Below, in pieces: positions 1 through 11,934 of a DNA stretch of 64,000 nt. The notes under the pieces are model-generated. The model was not told the DNA's origin. It searched no databases and saw nothing but the letters and a program-made list of their open reading frames with translations. The position numbers and the translations under genes are program-made. The stretch is taken from assembly GCA_022605405.1 (NCBI GenBank), contig JABYQQ010000005.1:1178001-1242000 (forward strand), read 5' to 3'. The number at the start of each line of letters is the position of its first letter. Within the stretch, counting starts at the first letter, position 1. This stretch comes from Earliella scabrosa (Eukaryota; Basidiomycota; Agaricomycetes; Polyporales; Polyporaceae).

Positions 1-3000
1 GACATCCTCTTCGGCCGCTTCGCTGGCGAGCCTCCAAGAGCGACCCGGCGCGGCCCAGACGAGCTCTTCCCCAGCACGACCGACGAGTTGCCTCCGCCCA
101 GCGACGCCCGCGCCTGCGGCGAGAGCTGAGGGATCATGCTCGACCGCCTCCTGGGCCGCTCGCTGCGCATCGGACCAATGTTCGACCGTCGCCGCCCGCT
201 CTTGCTCGCGCCGACCGCTTTTGGTGTGAGCGGCACCCGCTTTGCCGGGCTGTTGTGGTGCCGCTTGACGTGCGCTGTCGATGAGCTGCTGCTGCTCGAG
301 TCTTCGGACGGGGATGGGATCCGGTTCATGTTGCGGTCCATGAGCGGCGAGACGCGCCGTGGGGACCCCAGGGCCGCGCGCTGCTCCTCGTCGTCTTCCG
401 CGAGGCTGCCCAAGGTGGACCCGCGCGATCGTGTCTTGAGGAACCCGGGATCGAGCCGGCTCGCTCGTGTCCGCTTACCGCCAGCTCCGCGAGTGGAGGT
501 GCTAGCGTACGAGCCAGAAGCGGACGATGTTGAAGGGGCAGAGAAGAAGCTGTATTCGAGGCTCGCGTCCGTCTTCTCGTCCTCCCATTCGCTCTCAGAG
601 CCGCCCATCGAGATGTTCCGCTGCGATGTCTCGGTGGGTGCCGGCGGCAGAGTGCTCGAGCTCGCCTCGGGCGGAGTGACGGAGATGACGACGGGAGCCG
701 ACGCTGACCCTTCGCCCCCGTCGTCGAGGTCGCCCTGGCCGGCATAGTCGCGCCACTGCACGCCCTTCTTCTTGCCCTTGTCCTTGTCGGAGACGCGGCG
801 GTAAGGCGCGGCGGACGGCGCCAGGCTGGAGCGCAGCGACTTGCGCGGGCTCTTGTGCGACTTGCGGAGCGGCGAGCCCCCCACACCAGATCCGTACGAG
901 GACGACCGCCTTGTGACCCGCGTCTTCGGCTGCTGCGAGGACACAGGGCCCGAGACGACACGGCCCACGCCGAGGCTAGCGAATCCCTTGAAGTTGCCGA
1001 GTGCGGACGCGCTCTCTTGCGGGACAGGTGGCACGGTGTAGGACGCGATCGAGTGGCCGAGGAGGGCCTTGAAAGCCGCATCGTTGCCGTCGGCGACGTT
1101 CTTCAGTGACACGCTGAGCGACTTGGCCGTCTGCTCCAGTCCGTCGGGGCCGTTCCCTGGAGCGCCGTCAAGTGTCCGGCTCGCCTCCCCAAGCATCACG
1201 CTGCAGCGGCCGACAAGGCCCACCAGACTAACGAGGGCCTGCGCCTGTGCGGTGACGGCTTCGCGCAGGGCGTCCGCCTGGGCCTCAGCCTTGATGCGCT
1301 CCATCTCCGCCTTACGCCAACGCGCATCGAGCTTGACGTTTTCGAGCGAGACCTCATCGAGCAGATCTGACGACCGACGCTCCTGCACCGCGCGCAACGT
1401 CGCTTCAAAGAGAGCACCCGAGTTGCTCGCCCGCTTGACTCGCGCGTTCAGCGCGCTCTCGGCCTTCAGGATCTGTTCCTCGGGACCCGCGAGGGCCTGG
1501 AGCAGCGCACGCTCGGTTTCGAGGTCGGCAGTCAGCGGTACGGCACCCTCGAGCTCAGCTAGACGCGCGCGGATGACCTTGAGCTTCGCTTCTGCGACTG
1601 AGAGCCTGCCCGCGCAGCTGGCGCCATCCGCGATGGAGGGCCGCATCTGCTCGGCCTTGGTCTGGAGGTCGCTCTTCGCCTTCTCGACCTCCACCAGTGC
1701 CTCGCGCCGCTTGCGCTTCTCCGCCTCCCGCTCCGCATCGCGCTTGCCCTCGAGCTTCGCCTTGAGCTCCGCGACCTCGATGTTGAGACGGTTGATGGCC
1801 TCGACGTACTGGCCGACGTGGCGGTCGACGTTGACGACGTTGCGCGTGATGACCTTTGTCTTGATCTTCGTCGCGCGCTCGGCGTAGACGAGGGTGTTGT
1901 GCGTGTCGTCGAAGTGCGCGCTCGTCGGGGCAACGCAGACGATCATGACCGTCTTGCAGTTACCACCGAGCGAGAACTTCAGCAGACGGGTGAGCTTGCT
2001 GTTCCGGTATGGTACGTGGCGGATGGCGCCGCCGCTCTCGCAAAGTGCGTTGATGCAGTTGCCGAGTGCGAGGAGGGACTTATTAATGTTTGCGCCCTCG
2101 ACCATACGCTGGCCCATGTTGGTGGTCGCAGCAGCGCGTTCGCTCCCGGCCAAGTCGATAATCGAAAGAGTGGCCATCGTCCGCTGCTCCGTTATTGACG
2201 CTGTACGCGGAGCCATGGTGACGTGCACCTGCAGCACGGCATGCGAACGCGAGCTGGTCTCGTTGGCGTGAGTCGGGCTTTGTGTTCGGCGCGAGTTGCC
2301 CAGCAGCACGATCTGCTTGACCTCGTCTGCGCTCGCGGGCCGGAGCTCCGTCAGACCGACGACCTTGACGGTCTTGTCTTCGCGGATCTGGAGCCCGCCG
2401 CGGGGTGTGGGGTTTCCCGGTTCGGCGAGGAGGTCGCGGATCTCTTCGTTGTAGATCTCTAGGAAGGTGACGACGACGTCGACAATGTAGTCTTCTCGGC
2501 GGTCCTCGATCTCCTGGAAGAGGTCCGCCATTGTGAGGTAGATGATGCCCGGGTCGGCGTCCGTGCCGCTGATTGTGTGCGTCTTGCCGCAGCCCGTGGC
2601 CTGTCCGCATACCCCGTGAGCACCTGGAAACGAGACTCACCAAGCGGGAAACGTGCGTACACCATAAGCAAAGATAGTCGTGTTGTACCCGTCCAGGAGC
2701 GTCTTCAGCAGCGGGCGCGCCGTAGCCCCGTAGACGTCGGATTGCGAAGCGTCATGCCGGAAGACACGGTCAAAGATGAATCGCCTGTCCTTGTACCGCT
2801 TCGTGCCTGGTGGCAGAAACCCCCGCTCGACGAATGCGCGTGTCTGGTCCTTCTCCTGGGGATCAAACGTCAGGACGCGGTCGTCCACGATCTCGATGAT
2901 GTTGCGCAGAGTCGCCGTGTTGACGGCACGCCCGGGAGTGGAGAGCGCACCGTCCCCACGGATGCATGCGTCGTATACTTGCTGGGGTAGTCTTGCGGCC

Positions 3001-3139
3001 TCTGTTGATGTCGGAGGACGGACACGGACTGTTAGGGGGAGCGTTTGGACGTTGCATTAGCGTGTGGCCGATGGGTGACTCTAGCGGTGGCGAACAAAGA
3101 GAACACACCTGCGACAGTGATGGAGCCTGCGGCAACCAT
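1..3139 (-). CDS. KIP3: Kinesin-8 (Kip3/KIF18-like) motor protein, 3' end beyond window
   Basis: Plus-end-directed microtubule motor that also depolymerises microtubules; the family controls spindle length and chromosome position. Exons (minus strand): 3109-3139, 2661-3028, 1-2600 (open at the window edge), about 999 residues visible. The N-terminus reads ITVAVRVRPP. Exon 3 opens with the P-loop ATGCGKT (about residues 134-140), followed by the switch motifs NETSSRSHA and IDLAGSERAAAT and the neck region FSLGGNCKTVMIVC. The wording of these motifs is that of the kinesin-8 class rather than kinesin-5. A coiled-coil segment follows the motor. The tail is long, Ser/Arg/Lys-rich and low in complexity, as expected for a second microtubule- or nuclear-targeting region. 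Introns are 80 and 60 nt with GT..AG ends. The start at 3139 is the only ATG that joins the conserved beta-1 strand. It shares a 264-bp upstream region with the dihydroorotase gene. Confidence 0.92.
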
Positions 3140-3403
3140 GGCTGCGAGGAAGGAAGGGGACGCCGGAGGAGAGTAGTGTTGGGGCCCTAGCGGACGGAGC
3201 GGGCGGTTGGGAGAGTGGATGTGGCTGCAGGAGAGAAGGCGGAAGCTTGTTCAACTTTGCCCGATCCGAACCAAACCAACGCTGCTGTTGCGCCGGCGCC
3301 TACGCGTCCCCATCTCGCTCTCACGTGACCGTATCGCTCTGGAGTCCCCGCCGCCCGCGCGCCTCCTGCCAGTGCCACCGTCTGCTCTTGACCACCATCG
3401 ACG
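3140..3403. promoter_or_regulatory. Divergent intergenic region, kinesin-8 / dihydroorotase
   Basis: These 264 bp separate two start codons on opposite strands and must hold both core promoters. A CT-rich stretch lies just before the dihydroorotase ATG. I see no clear TATA box. Confidence 0.5.
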
Positions 3404-5407
3404 ATGTCTGCGCCGACAGAAACGATCACAATCGCCGCGCCCGCAGACTTCCACGTCCATCTCCGGCAGGGCGAGCTCGCGCAGGTCGTCACGAAGCACG
3501 TCCGCCAGGGCGGGTTCTCCCTCGCCTACGTTATGGCACGTCCCTCCTCTGGCCCTTCCCCTGCTCCAGATCGCCCCCTCTCACCATCGCCGCACATCCA
3601 TCGCAGCCGAACCTGAAGCCCCCGGTCGTCAACACCGAACAGGCCCTGGCATACCGAGCCCAGCTGCAGGCGATCGATCCCGCGGTCGAATACCTCATGA
3701 CGCTCTACCTCTCCCCGGAGCTTACGCCAGACGAAATACGCAAGGCGGCGCAGGCTGGGATTGTAGGTGCGCCGCATCTCCCACGCGCTTCCCCCTTCGA
3801 TCTATCTGTCCATCAAACCCCGTCCATGTGTGGCGGATCTGCGCGCTGTGCGCTCTCTTCTCCTGGCCATCAGCGCGATTGAGAGACTCGGAGCATTCGC
3901 CTTGGACACAGAGAGCCGTACGCTGACGGCGGCGAACCGCGTTTCACGTTGGCGGCATTGGAGGATAAATTGTGATCCTTCCTGTTCACCAAGCAGGTGT
4001 TGTGGTTATTTCATTTCGCAGCGGCGCCAGGGCTGTTGCTATCCCGGATGCCCTATTATTCGGCTTCCATGCGGGATAAGTGTCAGATACTGGCTCCCAT
4101 GGGAGGTGACGTGGGTTCCGATGAATACGGTCGGACCCAGATGTCAGGTAGAGAATGTTTCGCCCGACGGCGTCCGCATACTTGCACTCGCCTACAAGGT
4201 CTCATCGCCGCTGTCATGGCTCTGAAGCTGTATGGTTTACAGATAATGTGACCATGGATTTTTCTTGCACATCAGCCGTGACATGTTTGTGCCATCCGCA
4301 CGACACGCTCCTCAGTAAGAGCACTCACGTCACGGAACTACAAACAAGGGTACATGCTGGTGGCCTTTGTTAGCTCAGGGTCAGCGGTTTCCACCTTCGC
4401 GAGATGGTTCTGGTGGCCCGTATTGCACGCCGTGAACGGCTAGACTGAACAGGAACGTTGTGCGCTCCGAAATTGAGCGATTGCGGAGCCATACTCGCCT
4501 GAAGGATTGATGTATCCATATAGTTCTGCGCTAGAAGCTTAACGACTCGATTTTCAGGCGTAAAGTCGTACCCGCGTGGCGTGACCACTAATTCGGAAGG
4601 GGGTATCGAATCATACGAAGCGTACTATCCTGTCTTTGCGGCGATGGAAGAAGCCGGGATGGTCCTGAACCTACACGGAGAGGTGCCGTCGGCGGCTGCG
4701 ACGAACACCTGCGTGCTGAACGCCGAGCCGGCGTTCCTGCCGCACCTCCGGAAGCTGCACACACAGTTCCCCAAGCTGCGAATCGTGCTGGAGCACGCCA
4801 CGACGCGCGCGGCGGTCGAGTGTGTGAAGAGCCTCGGAGAGACCGTGGCGTGCACGATCACGGCGCACCATCTGGCGCTGACGGTGGACGACTGGGCGGG
4901 ACAGTCGTGGCACTTCTGCAAGCCCGTGGCGAAGTACCCGGACGACCGGGCGGCGCTGCAGGAAGTGGTGAAGGAAGGTAAGGCCGGGTTCTCGATATTC
5001 GACCGGGGCTGGCGTTTGCTGACGTCCGCGGTTGTCCTGCTCGTATCCTAGGCCACCCGCGGTTCTTTCTCGGATCCGACTCGGCGCCTCACGCGTACGA
5101 GAGCAAGTCGGCTGCGAGTCCGACGCAAGCGTGTGCGGCGGGGGTATACACGTCGCCTATCCTGCTGCCGCTCGTTGCGCACCTTCTAGAGTCGTTTGGC
5201 GCGCTGGAGAAGTTGGAGGGCTTTGTGAGCACGCATGGAAGAGCGTTCTACGGGCGTCCAGCGAGCGAGAGCGAGAAGAGGGTTGTGCTGCGAAGAGCTG
5301 CAAGCAAGGTGGTGGGGAGCGAGGGATATGGAAGCGGGGCGACACACGTAGTGCCGTTCTGGGCGGGCAAGGAGATTGGCTGGGAGCTGGCGGAGGCATC
5401 TGCATAA
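3404..5407 (+). CDS. URA4: Dihydroorotase (EC 3.5.2.3), monofunctional class II
   Basis: Cyclises carbamoyl aspartate to dihydroorotate in cytosolic pyrimidine synthesis. Exons 3404-3535, 3607-3766, 4558-4977, 5052-5407 give 355 residues, the usual length for URA4/PyrC-type enzymes. Visible metal ligands are the HVH motif (H17, H19), the carbamylated lysine K100 in GVKSYPRG, histidines in LHGE and LEHATT, and the catalytic aspartate in GSDSAPH. Intron 1 (3536-3606) starts with GC, not GT: only the junction ATG|gcacgt..cag|CCG restores the conserved VMPNL. Intron 2 (3767-4557) is 791 nt, about ten times the local norm, and splits the codon before VKSYP. Intron 3 (4978-5051) is ordinary. The frame is intact through all junctions, so the gene is probably functional. 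Confidence 0.95.
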
Positions 5408-6324
5408 GTACCCAAGAGGGGGCGGGGGGCGGAGCGGGGCAAAGACGGGGGAGAGGAAAGAAGATAGCCAGTCTGGGCGAGTAGTGTGCGAATAAGTGGC
5501 AAAGAGGCGTCCCCATCGCAAACGCTGACAGGAGGACTGGTATATTGGTCGGCACATAGCCGGGCACGTCGCGCTCGCGGGTTCTTCCGACGCGGTTGCG
5601 ACGGGGCTAATTTTGGGCAGCAGGGCGCGTCGTCCGTGGCAGAGAAAACATATTGCGCAGAGACGGGCAGCGGTGTGTGGGCTGGTTTGACGAGTAGAAA
5701 GAGCGGGCAAGTAGCACCCTGCAGCTGGGGACTCGGGAGGATAGGCGCGAGGCGAGATTAAGTGAGCGATCGGGAGATCCGCGTTCGATCGGGAGAAGAC
5801 GCACGTGGCGGAGTGGGCGATTGAGGTACGACGATCGGCGACTTAACGGGACTCGCCTGCGTCTGCCTGCTCTCGTCCTCTCTCTCTCGTCTCTCTGCAC
5901 CCGCGACGCCTGCTCTCGCCCGCACACCGCCCATGTCTCGCGTCCCTGCGCAATGACCGACCACGCACGCGACACGCCGCCCACGCCGAGCGAGGACCCC
6001 GGGGCCGAGGGCCGCAGCGGGGGCAGAAAAGGGAGGGGGAGTGCCGAAGGGAGAGGAGGGGCGGGGGAGGATCGGAGGGAGGAGGGGCATGAGGCAGCCA
6101 GCGCGGCTGCGAATCGCGCACAGGACTCGAAGGGGCCCGTCCCAGAGGCAGCCCATCGCACCCTCCCTCGACCGTCTCCCACTCCGCCCGTCCCAGATCG
6201 CCCGCTCGCCCGCCCAGAATGCGTCCCCCGATCCCAGTCCCATCTCCCCCAGCAACATACTTCTACGCCCCGCCCCGCCCCCCTCTCCCCCCTTCCCTCC
6301 CTCCCCCTCCAGCCCACCACTCCC
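5408..6324. other. Intergenic, long CT-rich leader
   Basis: 3' flank of the dihydroorotase gene followed by a pyrimidine-rich tract (about 6255-6320) that runs up to the next start codon, as is common in basidiomycete 5' leaders. An open frame upstream of 6325 is low-complexity and is not taken as coding. Confidence 0.5.
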
Positions 6325-9161
6325 ATGCGTCCTGCCGACCTCCTCCCCCTCCTCCAATGTCCCCTCTGCCCGCCCCCCGCCCTCCTCCGCGCCCCCGTCA
6401 CCCTCCGCTGCGGCCACACCGTCTGTGCTGCCCATCTCGCGCCCCAAAACGCCTCTTCCTCCTCTAGAGATCTCTCGGTAGCCCCGTCTCTCCCTCACTG
6501 CCCCTTGCCGACCTGCGCTACCTCCTCGCGCTCCCCGTCCACTTTCTCACATCTGCCGCCCGTTGACGTCACGACAAACAAGCTCATCGACCTCCTCTCC
6601 AACTCCTCGCTCACCGTGCACGCAACCCCGCCCCCCTTACGCGACGACCCGGACGACCGCACCGATTCCGAGTACGAGGTAGACTCCGACTCAGACCTCG
6701 AATACCTGCCCCTCCCACCGCAGTCGCCTACTTCGACCGACTCCCTCCCACCCACTCCCCATGCGCGTGACCCGGGCCAGTCGTCCGGTCCATCCCCGTC
6801 CCTTTCATCTCCTACCGCGCCCGGACACAGATCGCGCTCGCCCTCTGCGCCTAGCCCCCAACTACCTCCTCGCAAACGCCGTCGGAGACACCGCCCACGC
6901 GCTACTCCCTCCCAGACCAGAACCCAGGCCCACCGCAATGATCACGACCGACAGGCCAAGCTCGAGAAGGAGCTATTGTCGGAGCTCACCTGCGAGATAT
7001 GCTTTGGGCTCTTCTGGCAGCCCGTTACGACCCCTTGCCAACATGTGAGTACTCACTCGTTCCCCTATCTTCCGCTGCCTGCATGCACCATCTCCCACTC
7101 CACAATGCGCGGGGGAATTCGCTTGCTGGTCTTGCCCGTGAAATGTGTGCGTTTGGGCTTCGGAATCCCCGTTCCGTCCGCCCGTTTGGATGCGATCGCG
7201 AGAGGCTCCGAATATTAACCATCGACCAGTGAGGCGCGGAGTCTCGATCGGCCGCGTTCCTGTGTAGAGTTGCGCGGCCGACCGCAGCTCATATACCTCC
7301 GCGAGGGATTCCCCTCTACATACCCCTCTTAAGAGCTCATTTAGAGCCTACGATCGAGACGTCGGGAGGCCATAAATGGCAGGAAACTGCTTGATCACCT
7401 GTGCCGTGCACAGTCGCGCCTCTAGGCCGTTCTTTCCCGTCGAGTTCGATCGATGCTGGGGTTAAGGATCGGTCGCTCCAGAGCCAGTCAACAAATCTGA
7501 GAGGTACAAGTACACGGTGATGCGGGCACCTTCTTCACCCCCTACTAATTTCAACCGGTCGCAAACGGGTTGACTGACTGACCGTGTAACCCTTTCAGAC
7601 GTTTTGCACTCGTTGTTTATTTCGCTCTCTCGACCACAGTCAGACCTGCCCGCTCTGCAGGCAGCAGCTTCCTGGATACGACTACTTTCAACAACATCCG
7701 TGTAATAAAGTCATCCTGGCTATCAGTGCGTCACTTTCATTCTCTGACCTGCACGCCGTATTAATGTCTTAACCTCCATCCAGTTCTGAAGGCGTTTCCT
7801 GGTGCCTACGCTGAGCGCGGCGAAGCGATAGAGGCGGAGGAGCACGATGCTAGGCTTGACACACCGCTCTTCGTGTGCCAATTGAGCTTCCCAGGCATGC
7901 CCACCATCTTGCACTTCTTCGAGCCACGGTGAGCAGGGTTACTGCACCCGTGTGGTTTGACTGGCGTTAACCTGTCACGCGCAGATATCGTTTGATGCTC
8001 AGGCGCTGTCTTGAGTCGCCAAACCCCTGCTTCGGCATGATCCCTCCCCCTCGCGCAGCTCCGTCCACGTCGGCTCACGGCGCAACGAGCACCGGTAACG
8101 ACTACGGCACCATGCTCCAGATCAGGAATGTGCAGATGCTCCCTGACGGACGCAGTGTGGTTGAGACGTGGGGCACCTGGCGGTTCCGTATCATGGAGCG
8201 CGGGATCCGGGACGGATACACGGTCGCACGCGTGGAACGAATCGAGGACTACGAGGAAGAACTCGATGCGGCCGCGGAATCGGCTTCCAACCCATCTTCC
8301 GATGGCCCACAAGACCCGAGGAATACCGGCCAAGACTTCTCAGGGAGCGCACCGCGAGTCACGTTGAGACAAGGTCCAAGCATGCCGTCCGCGGCCGCGA
8401 GTCGTTCAGAAGTCGAGCGGGCGGGAGACCGGCTGGAGGCAGCCGTGAGAGAGGAAATTGGTGACGTGTTTGCCCCCGTCCAGCCAGAGGCAGTGGCTGC
8501 TGCTTCCTCTCCCGCGCGTTTGCCCTCCTCGTCGCGATCGGATGCCAACACCGTCGCGATCTCGAGCTCTTCGTCGTCTGTCGGCCGGCGCAACGATCGT
8601 AGCACCTCCTCTCAGCCGCAGGTCGACTCCTCTGCAGGGGCGCAGTCAGCCAACGGTGTCAGCGAGAACCCCGCAACACGTCGCGTGCCGACGAACGCGG
8701 AGCTGATGGCCAAGTGCCACGCGTTCCTCGAGCAGACGCGACAGGGCACACCGTGGGTCGTCCAGCACCTGCACAACAACTATGTCCCGATGCCGAGCGA
8801 CCCGGCGAGCTTCAGCTTCTGGATGGCACTCGTACGTCCCCTTCCCGCTCGTGCACCTGTGCAACCCGCTGACGTCGGTACAGCTTCTTCCGATAGATGA
8901 GCACGAGAAGGCGAAGCTGCTCCCCATCCGCTCCCCGCGGCTGCGCCTCCGCCTCGTCGTGCACTGGATCGAGCAGCTGCAAAGCCACTGGTGAGCACCC
9001 CCTTCCTCCCGTCCCCTGCCTGCCGCTCCCCGTGCCTCATGTGATGCGCGGCGTGATTGACTCCTCTTCTCTCCCCCCCCCCGCTCGGTGTTCAAGGGCC
9101 AATGCTTATGCGTCTGCGTCTGCTTTGCAGGTGGTTCTCTGGCGGGTGCGTTATCTCATGA
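6325..9161 (+). CDS. RING-finger protein with LON substrate-binding domain (LONRF-like)
   Basis: Probable E3 ubiquitin ligase. Exons 6325-7044, 7599-7725, 7784-7928, 7985-8831, 8884-8990, 9131-9161 encode 658 residues. A first zinc-finger-like cluster starts at residue 12 (CPLC...LRCGHTVC). A Ser/Pro-rich acidic linker follows, then a classical C3HC4 RING from residue 223 (CEIC...CQHTFCTRC...CPLC), then the LON N-terminal domain (PLFVCQLSFPGMPTILHFFEPRYRLML), which carries a long Ser-rich insertion. The start is set at 6325 because it follows a CT tract and leads directly into the finger; an ATG at 5953 is in frame but would add low-complexity sequence. Intron 1 (7045-7598) is 554 nt and interrupts the RING. 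The 3' end is uncertain: an alternative acceptor near 9181 opens a frame to 9322 with a possible membrane segment and a Gly-Ser tail. Confidence 0.82.
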
Positions 9162-10029
9162 TGTTCCCGCGCGCCGCGAGGGTCTGGGCGATGCTCATCG
9201 CGTACTCTGCCCTCCTCGCTGCCGTCTACTTTGGACAGGCCGTGTCCGACCGCCGCCAGCCCCCCGCCGCGTCTGGGTCCGGGTCCGGGTCTGGGTCTGG
9301 GTCTGGTGCCGGAGAGCTGTAGGGCTTGTGGCCGGGCCCGGGGTCTCGCCGTTGTATCTCACTCTCTCAGATGTTTTTTGGGTTCGGGTTGTGCACGCTA
9401 ATGCTAATCGGGATACTCGTCCTCGTCCGCTTCGCTTTCGACGTTTTCGCGCATACGTCCCCTCCCCTCCCACATCATTCTGTCCGGTCGCTCTGAGCAT
9501 ATAGATCCGTACGCACCGTCTTCCCTCCCGCCCACCTATCTGCCCGTCCACCCAAATGACTATCTATCTACCCACGTCCATCGCTATGGGACCCGTGCGC
9601 AGCGTGTCTGACGGGATTGTTGTACCGTACCATACTTCTCAGGTTCTTTACTTATCATGATCAGTAGTACAGCTACGTCTTTACATTCCATCGCGTCGGG
9701 TTTGTGACGGCCGGGATTAGAGCAGTCGGTTCCTTCGTCGTCGTCGAGTTCGTAGCCAGCCAATACATACATGCTTTAGTTGGTGGTGGCTACTTGGATA
9801 CGTACTAGTTAGTAGTTAGTAGTGAGCCTTGCAAGGGAAGAACATTCCAGTGTTAGTGGGACCCGTGGGAAAGTAGACACGACCCAGTGAATATGGCAAT
9901 TCGCGAAAGACGCGTCTCAGCGCTGGGTTTCTTCCTATCCGCCCTTCAAGTTCTCCTCCACTTAGCTTGGTCCCCTCCATGCCTTCCTTTCTTCATCACT
10001 TGTGCCAACGCATCTAGTTGCATCTGAGC
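9162..10029. other. Intergenic region
   Basis: 3' flank of the RING/LON gene, the hexamer repeat and the leader of the F-box-like gene. No further gene seen. Confidence 0.5.
9271..9306 (+). repeat. Imperfect GGGTCY hexamer repeat
   Basis: About six tandem copies of a GGGTCC/GGGTCT unit. In the alternative 3' frame of the LONRF-like gene this would encode a Gly-Ser tail; otherwise it is 3' flank. Confidence 0.8.
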
Positions 10030-11311
10030 ATGGTCCCACTTCCTCTCGACGTCGTGCGCATCATCTTCGCGCACACCGGCGGACGCATCAGCACCGACAA
10101 GCAGACGCTCCTCTCCTGCTCCCACGTCTGCCGCGGCTGGACGAACCTCGCGCAATCCTTCCTCTACCGCAAGGTCTCGCTCGACAGCGACCAGCGGTAC
10201 GACCTGTTCCGCGACTTCCTCGCCGCGACCCCGCGCATCGCAGCCTACGTCCGCGAGTTCGAGATCTACGGCGCGTACGCCGACACGTACCCGCTCCCGC
10301 CCTTCCTCCTGCTCGAGATCCTCGAGCTCCTCCCGCACATCGAGTTTGTGAGCCTCGACAACATCACCGTCCTCGGGTGGCCCGCGTACAACCCGTACCC
10401 GGACGAACCCTTCAAGCTCCACCGGCTGCGCCTCGTCGGGCTCACGAACGGCCCGTACTTCAACCGCCACTGCATGCGCTTCGACTTTCTCCGCCTCTTC
10501 GAGCTCGATTGGCTCACGTGCGTCGGGAACGAGAACTCGGACGAGGTTGTGGGTCGCGCGGTCGTCAGTCGGCGCGGGGTGCCGTCGCCAGTCGTGCGCA
10601 GGCTGGACGTGTCCGGGCGCGACTGCTTCCTCGACTTCAACGAGAAGAGCGGCGGGGGCTTGGACGCGGACGAGCTCCGGACGGTGTACGTCGAGGCGGG
10701 CGAGATGGCGGAGGTCAAGTACGGCGGCCGGGTGCTGAAGCGGTACGCGCAGAGCATCCGGCACGTCCTCCTCGACCTCTGCATGTACGCGCGGCAGAAG
10801 CCCAAGAAGAAAAGTGCGTGGTGCGTGCGCCCCCGATGTCGATTGCTGCTGACCCTTTCTGTTTTGTGATTTTCTTGCGCCGTGCTATTGTTGTTGCGCT
10901 GCAGACGTCTGGGACGCGCTCAATATTCAGGCCTGCTCGCACCTAGAGACGCTCACCCTGCACCTGCGCGAGTCCGACATCAACGAGTGGCGCTTTCCGC
11001 GCGCGGAGCAGCCAGAGCAGTTCGGAAAGGCCTACAGCGCGGTCCTCGCCTCGACCTCTGTCACGCTCAAAGAGCTCACGCTGGAGCTTTGGGATACGAA
11101 GGAGCTCGCGATGATCGAGCGAGCTGCGCCTCACGTCGGCAGCCTGATCATGCAGGCCCTGGCCAGGTTCACGAACCTTGAGAAGCTCGTGCTCGCCACC
11201 AAGTGGCCTGAGACCATGGAGGAGTGCAAAGCCGCCCTGCGGAAGCATGTCCCCGACGGAATCATAGATGGACCCATGGTACAATTTGAGTATCACTCTG
11301 TCTTCCAATAG
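10030..11311 (+). CDS. F-box-like protein
   Basis: Two exons, 10030-10813 and 10905-11311, encode 396 residues. The N-terminus (LPLDVVRIIFAH, then LLSCSHVCRGWTNLAQ and FLYRKVSL) has the spacing and residues of an F-box, the module that docks a substrate adaptor onto Skp1 in SCF ubiquitin ligases. The rest is Leu-rich with irregular repeats of the kind found in the large, variable F-box families of Agaricomycetes, but no regular LRR can be read. The start at 10030 is the first ATG before the F-box; a TTG 12 bases upstream was ignored. The 91-nt intron is phase 1 and ends in CTGCAG. Its substrate cannot be predicted. Confidence 0.75.
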
Positions 11312-11934
11312 GTCGTCATAGCTCGCAAGAGTACTTGTATATGCTTCTATAATCCCTACAGTACCACCACTAGACGTCTGTTCACTTACCCGCTCTTGCT
11401 CATATTTGTTTGTGATCTTACCCGCACGAGTACATACTTCGCGGACGTTGTAGACGTCCTCATACCTAATACATTGGTTTCGTTGGTTTGGCGTATCCTT
11501 GACTATTGTGACAATACATTCTCTTCACTGGGGAATAGCTCTAGAAGTCTCGTCGGCTGCGACAATTGCAGACATGTTACACAGGCGTACATACTACACG
11601 ACAGCCACAATGTCTAAGTGTTACTTGCGATTGAGTTACTGCAACATACAACAACGCCTCCAAGACGACAGGTCGGGGATTAACTCCTCTCCGTCCGGCA
11701 CCTCTCCGTCCGGCCCTTCGCCATCTTTCGACCGGTTTGCACGCCTAGAGTGGGAGCCCAAAAAACCGAACAGTTGCGTTACTATGTGATGACTACGCTA
11801 CTCGTACACCCGCGACCGGCGCCGACGGCTTACAGAGCAGCCACGTTCATGACTGGCCAGGTGCTGCAATGCCGGTCGGGAATTGGTGAGCATGCAACGC
11901 AACGCAAGCGTTCGGGCATAGAGGAGATTACGCA
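11312..11934. other. Intergenic region between convergent genes
   Basis: 3' ends of the F-box-like gene (plus) and the G6PD gene (minus). AT-richer than the genes. No gene seen. Confidence 0.5.

Noticed and set aside
326..1933. Several long open frames on both strands over the kinesin-8 tail.
   Set aside because: They are shadows of the GC-rich kinesin coding frame, which is open throughout and continues from the motor domain.
5953..6324. N-terminal extension of the RING/LON protein from an upstream in-frame ATG.
   Set aside because: Low-complexity Gly/Arg then Pro/Ser sequence with a CT tract before 6325, more like a leader than protein.
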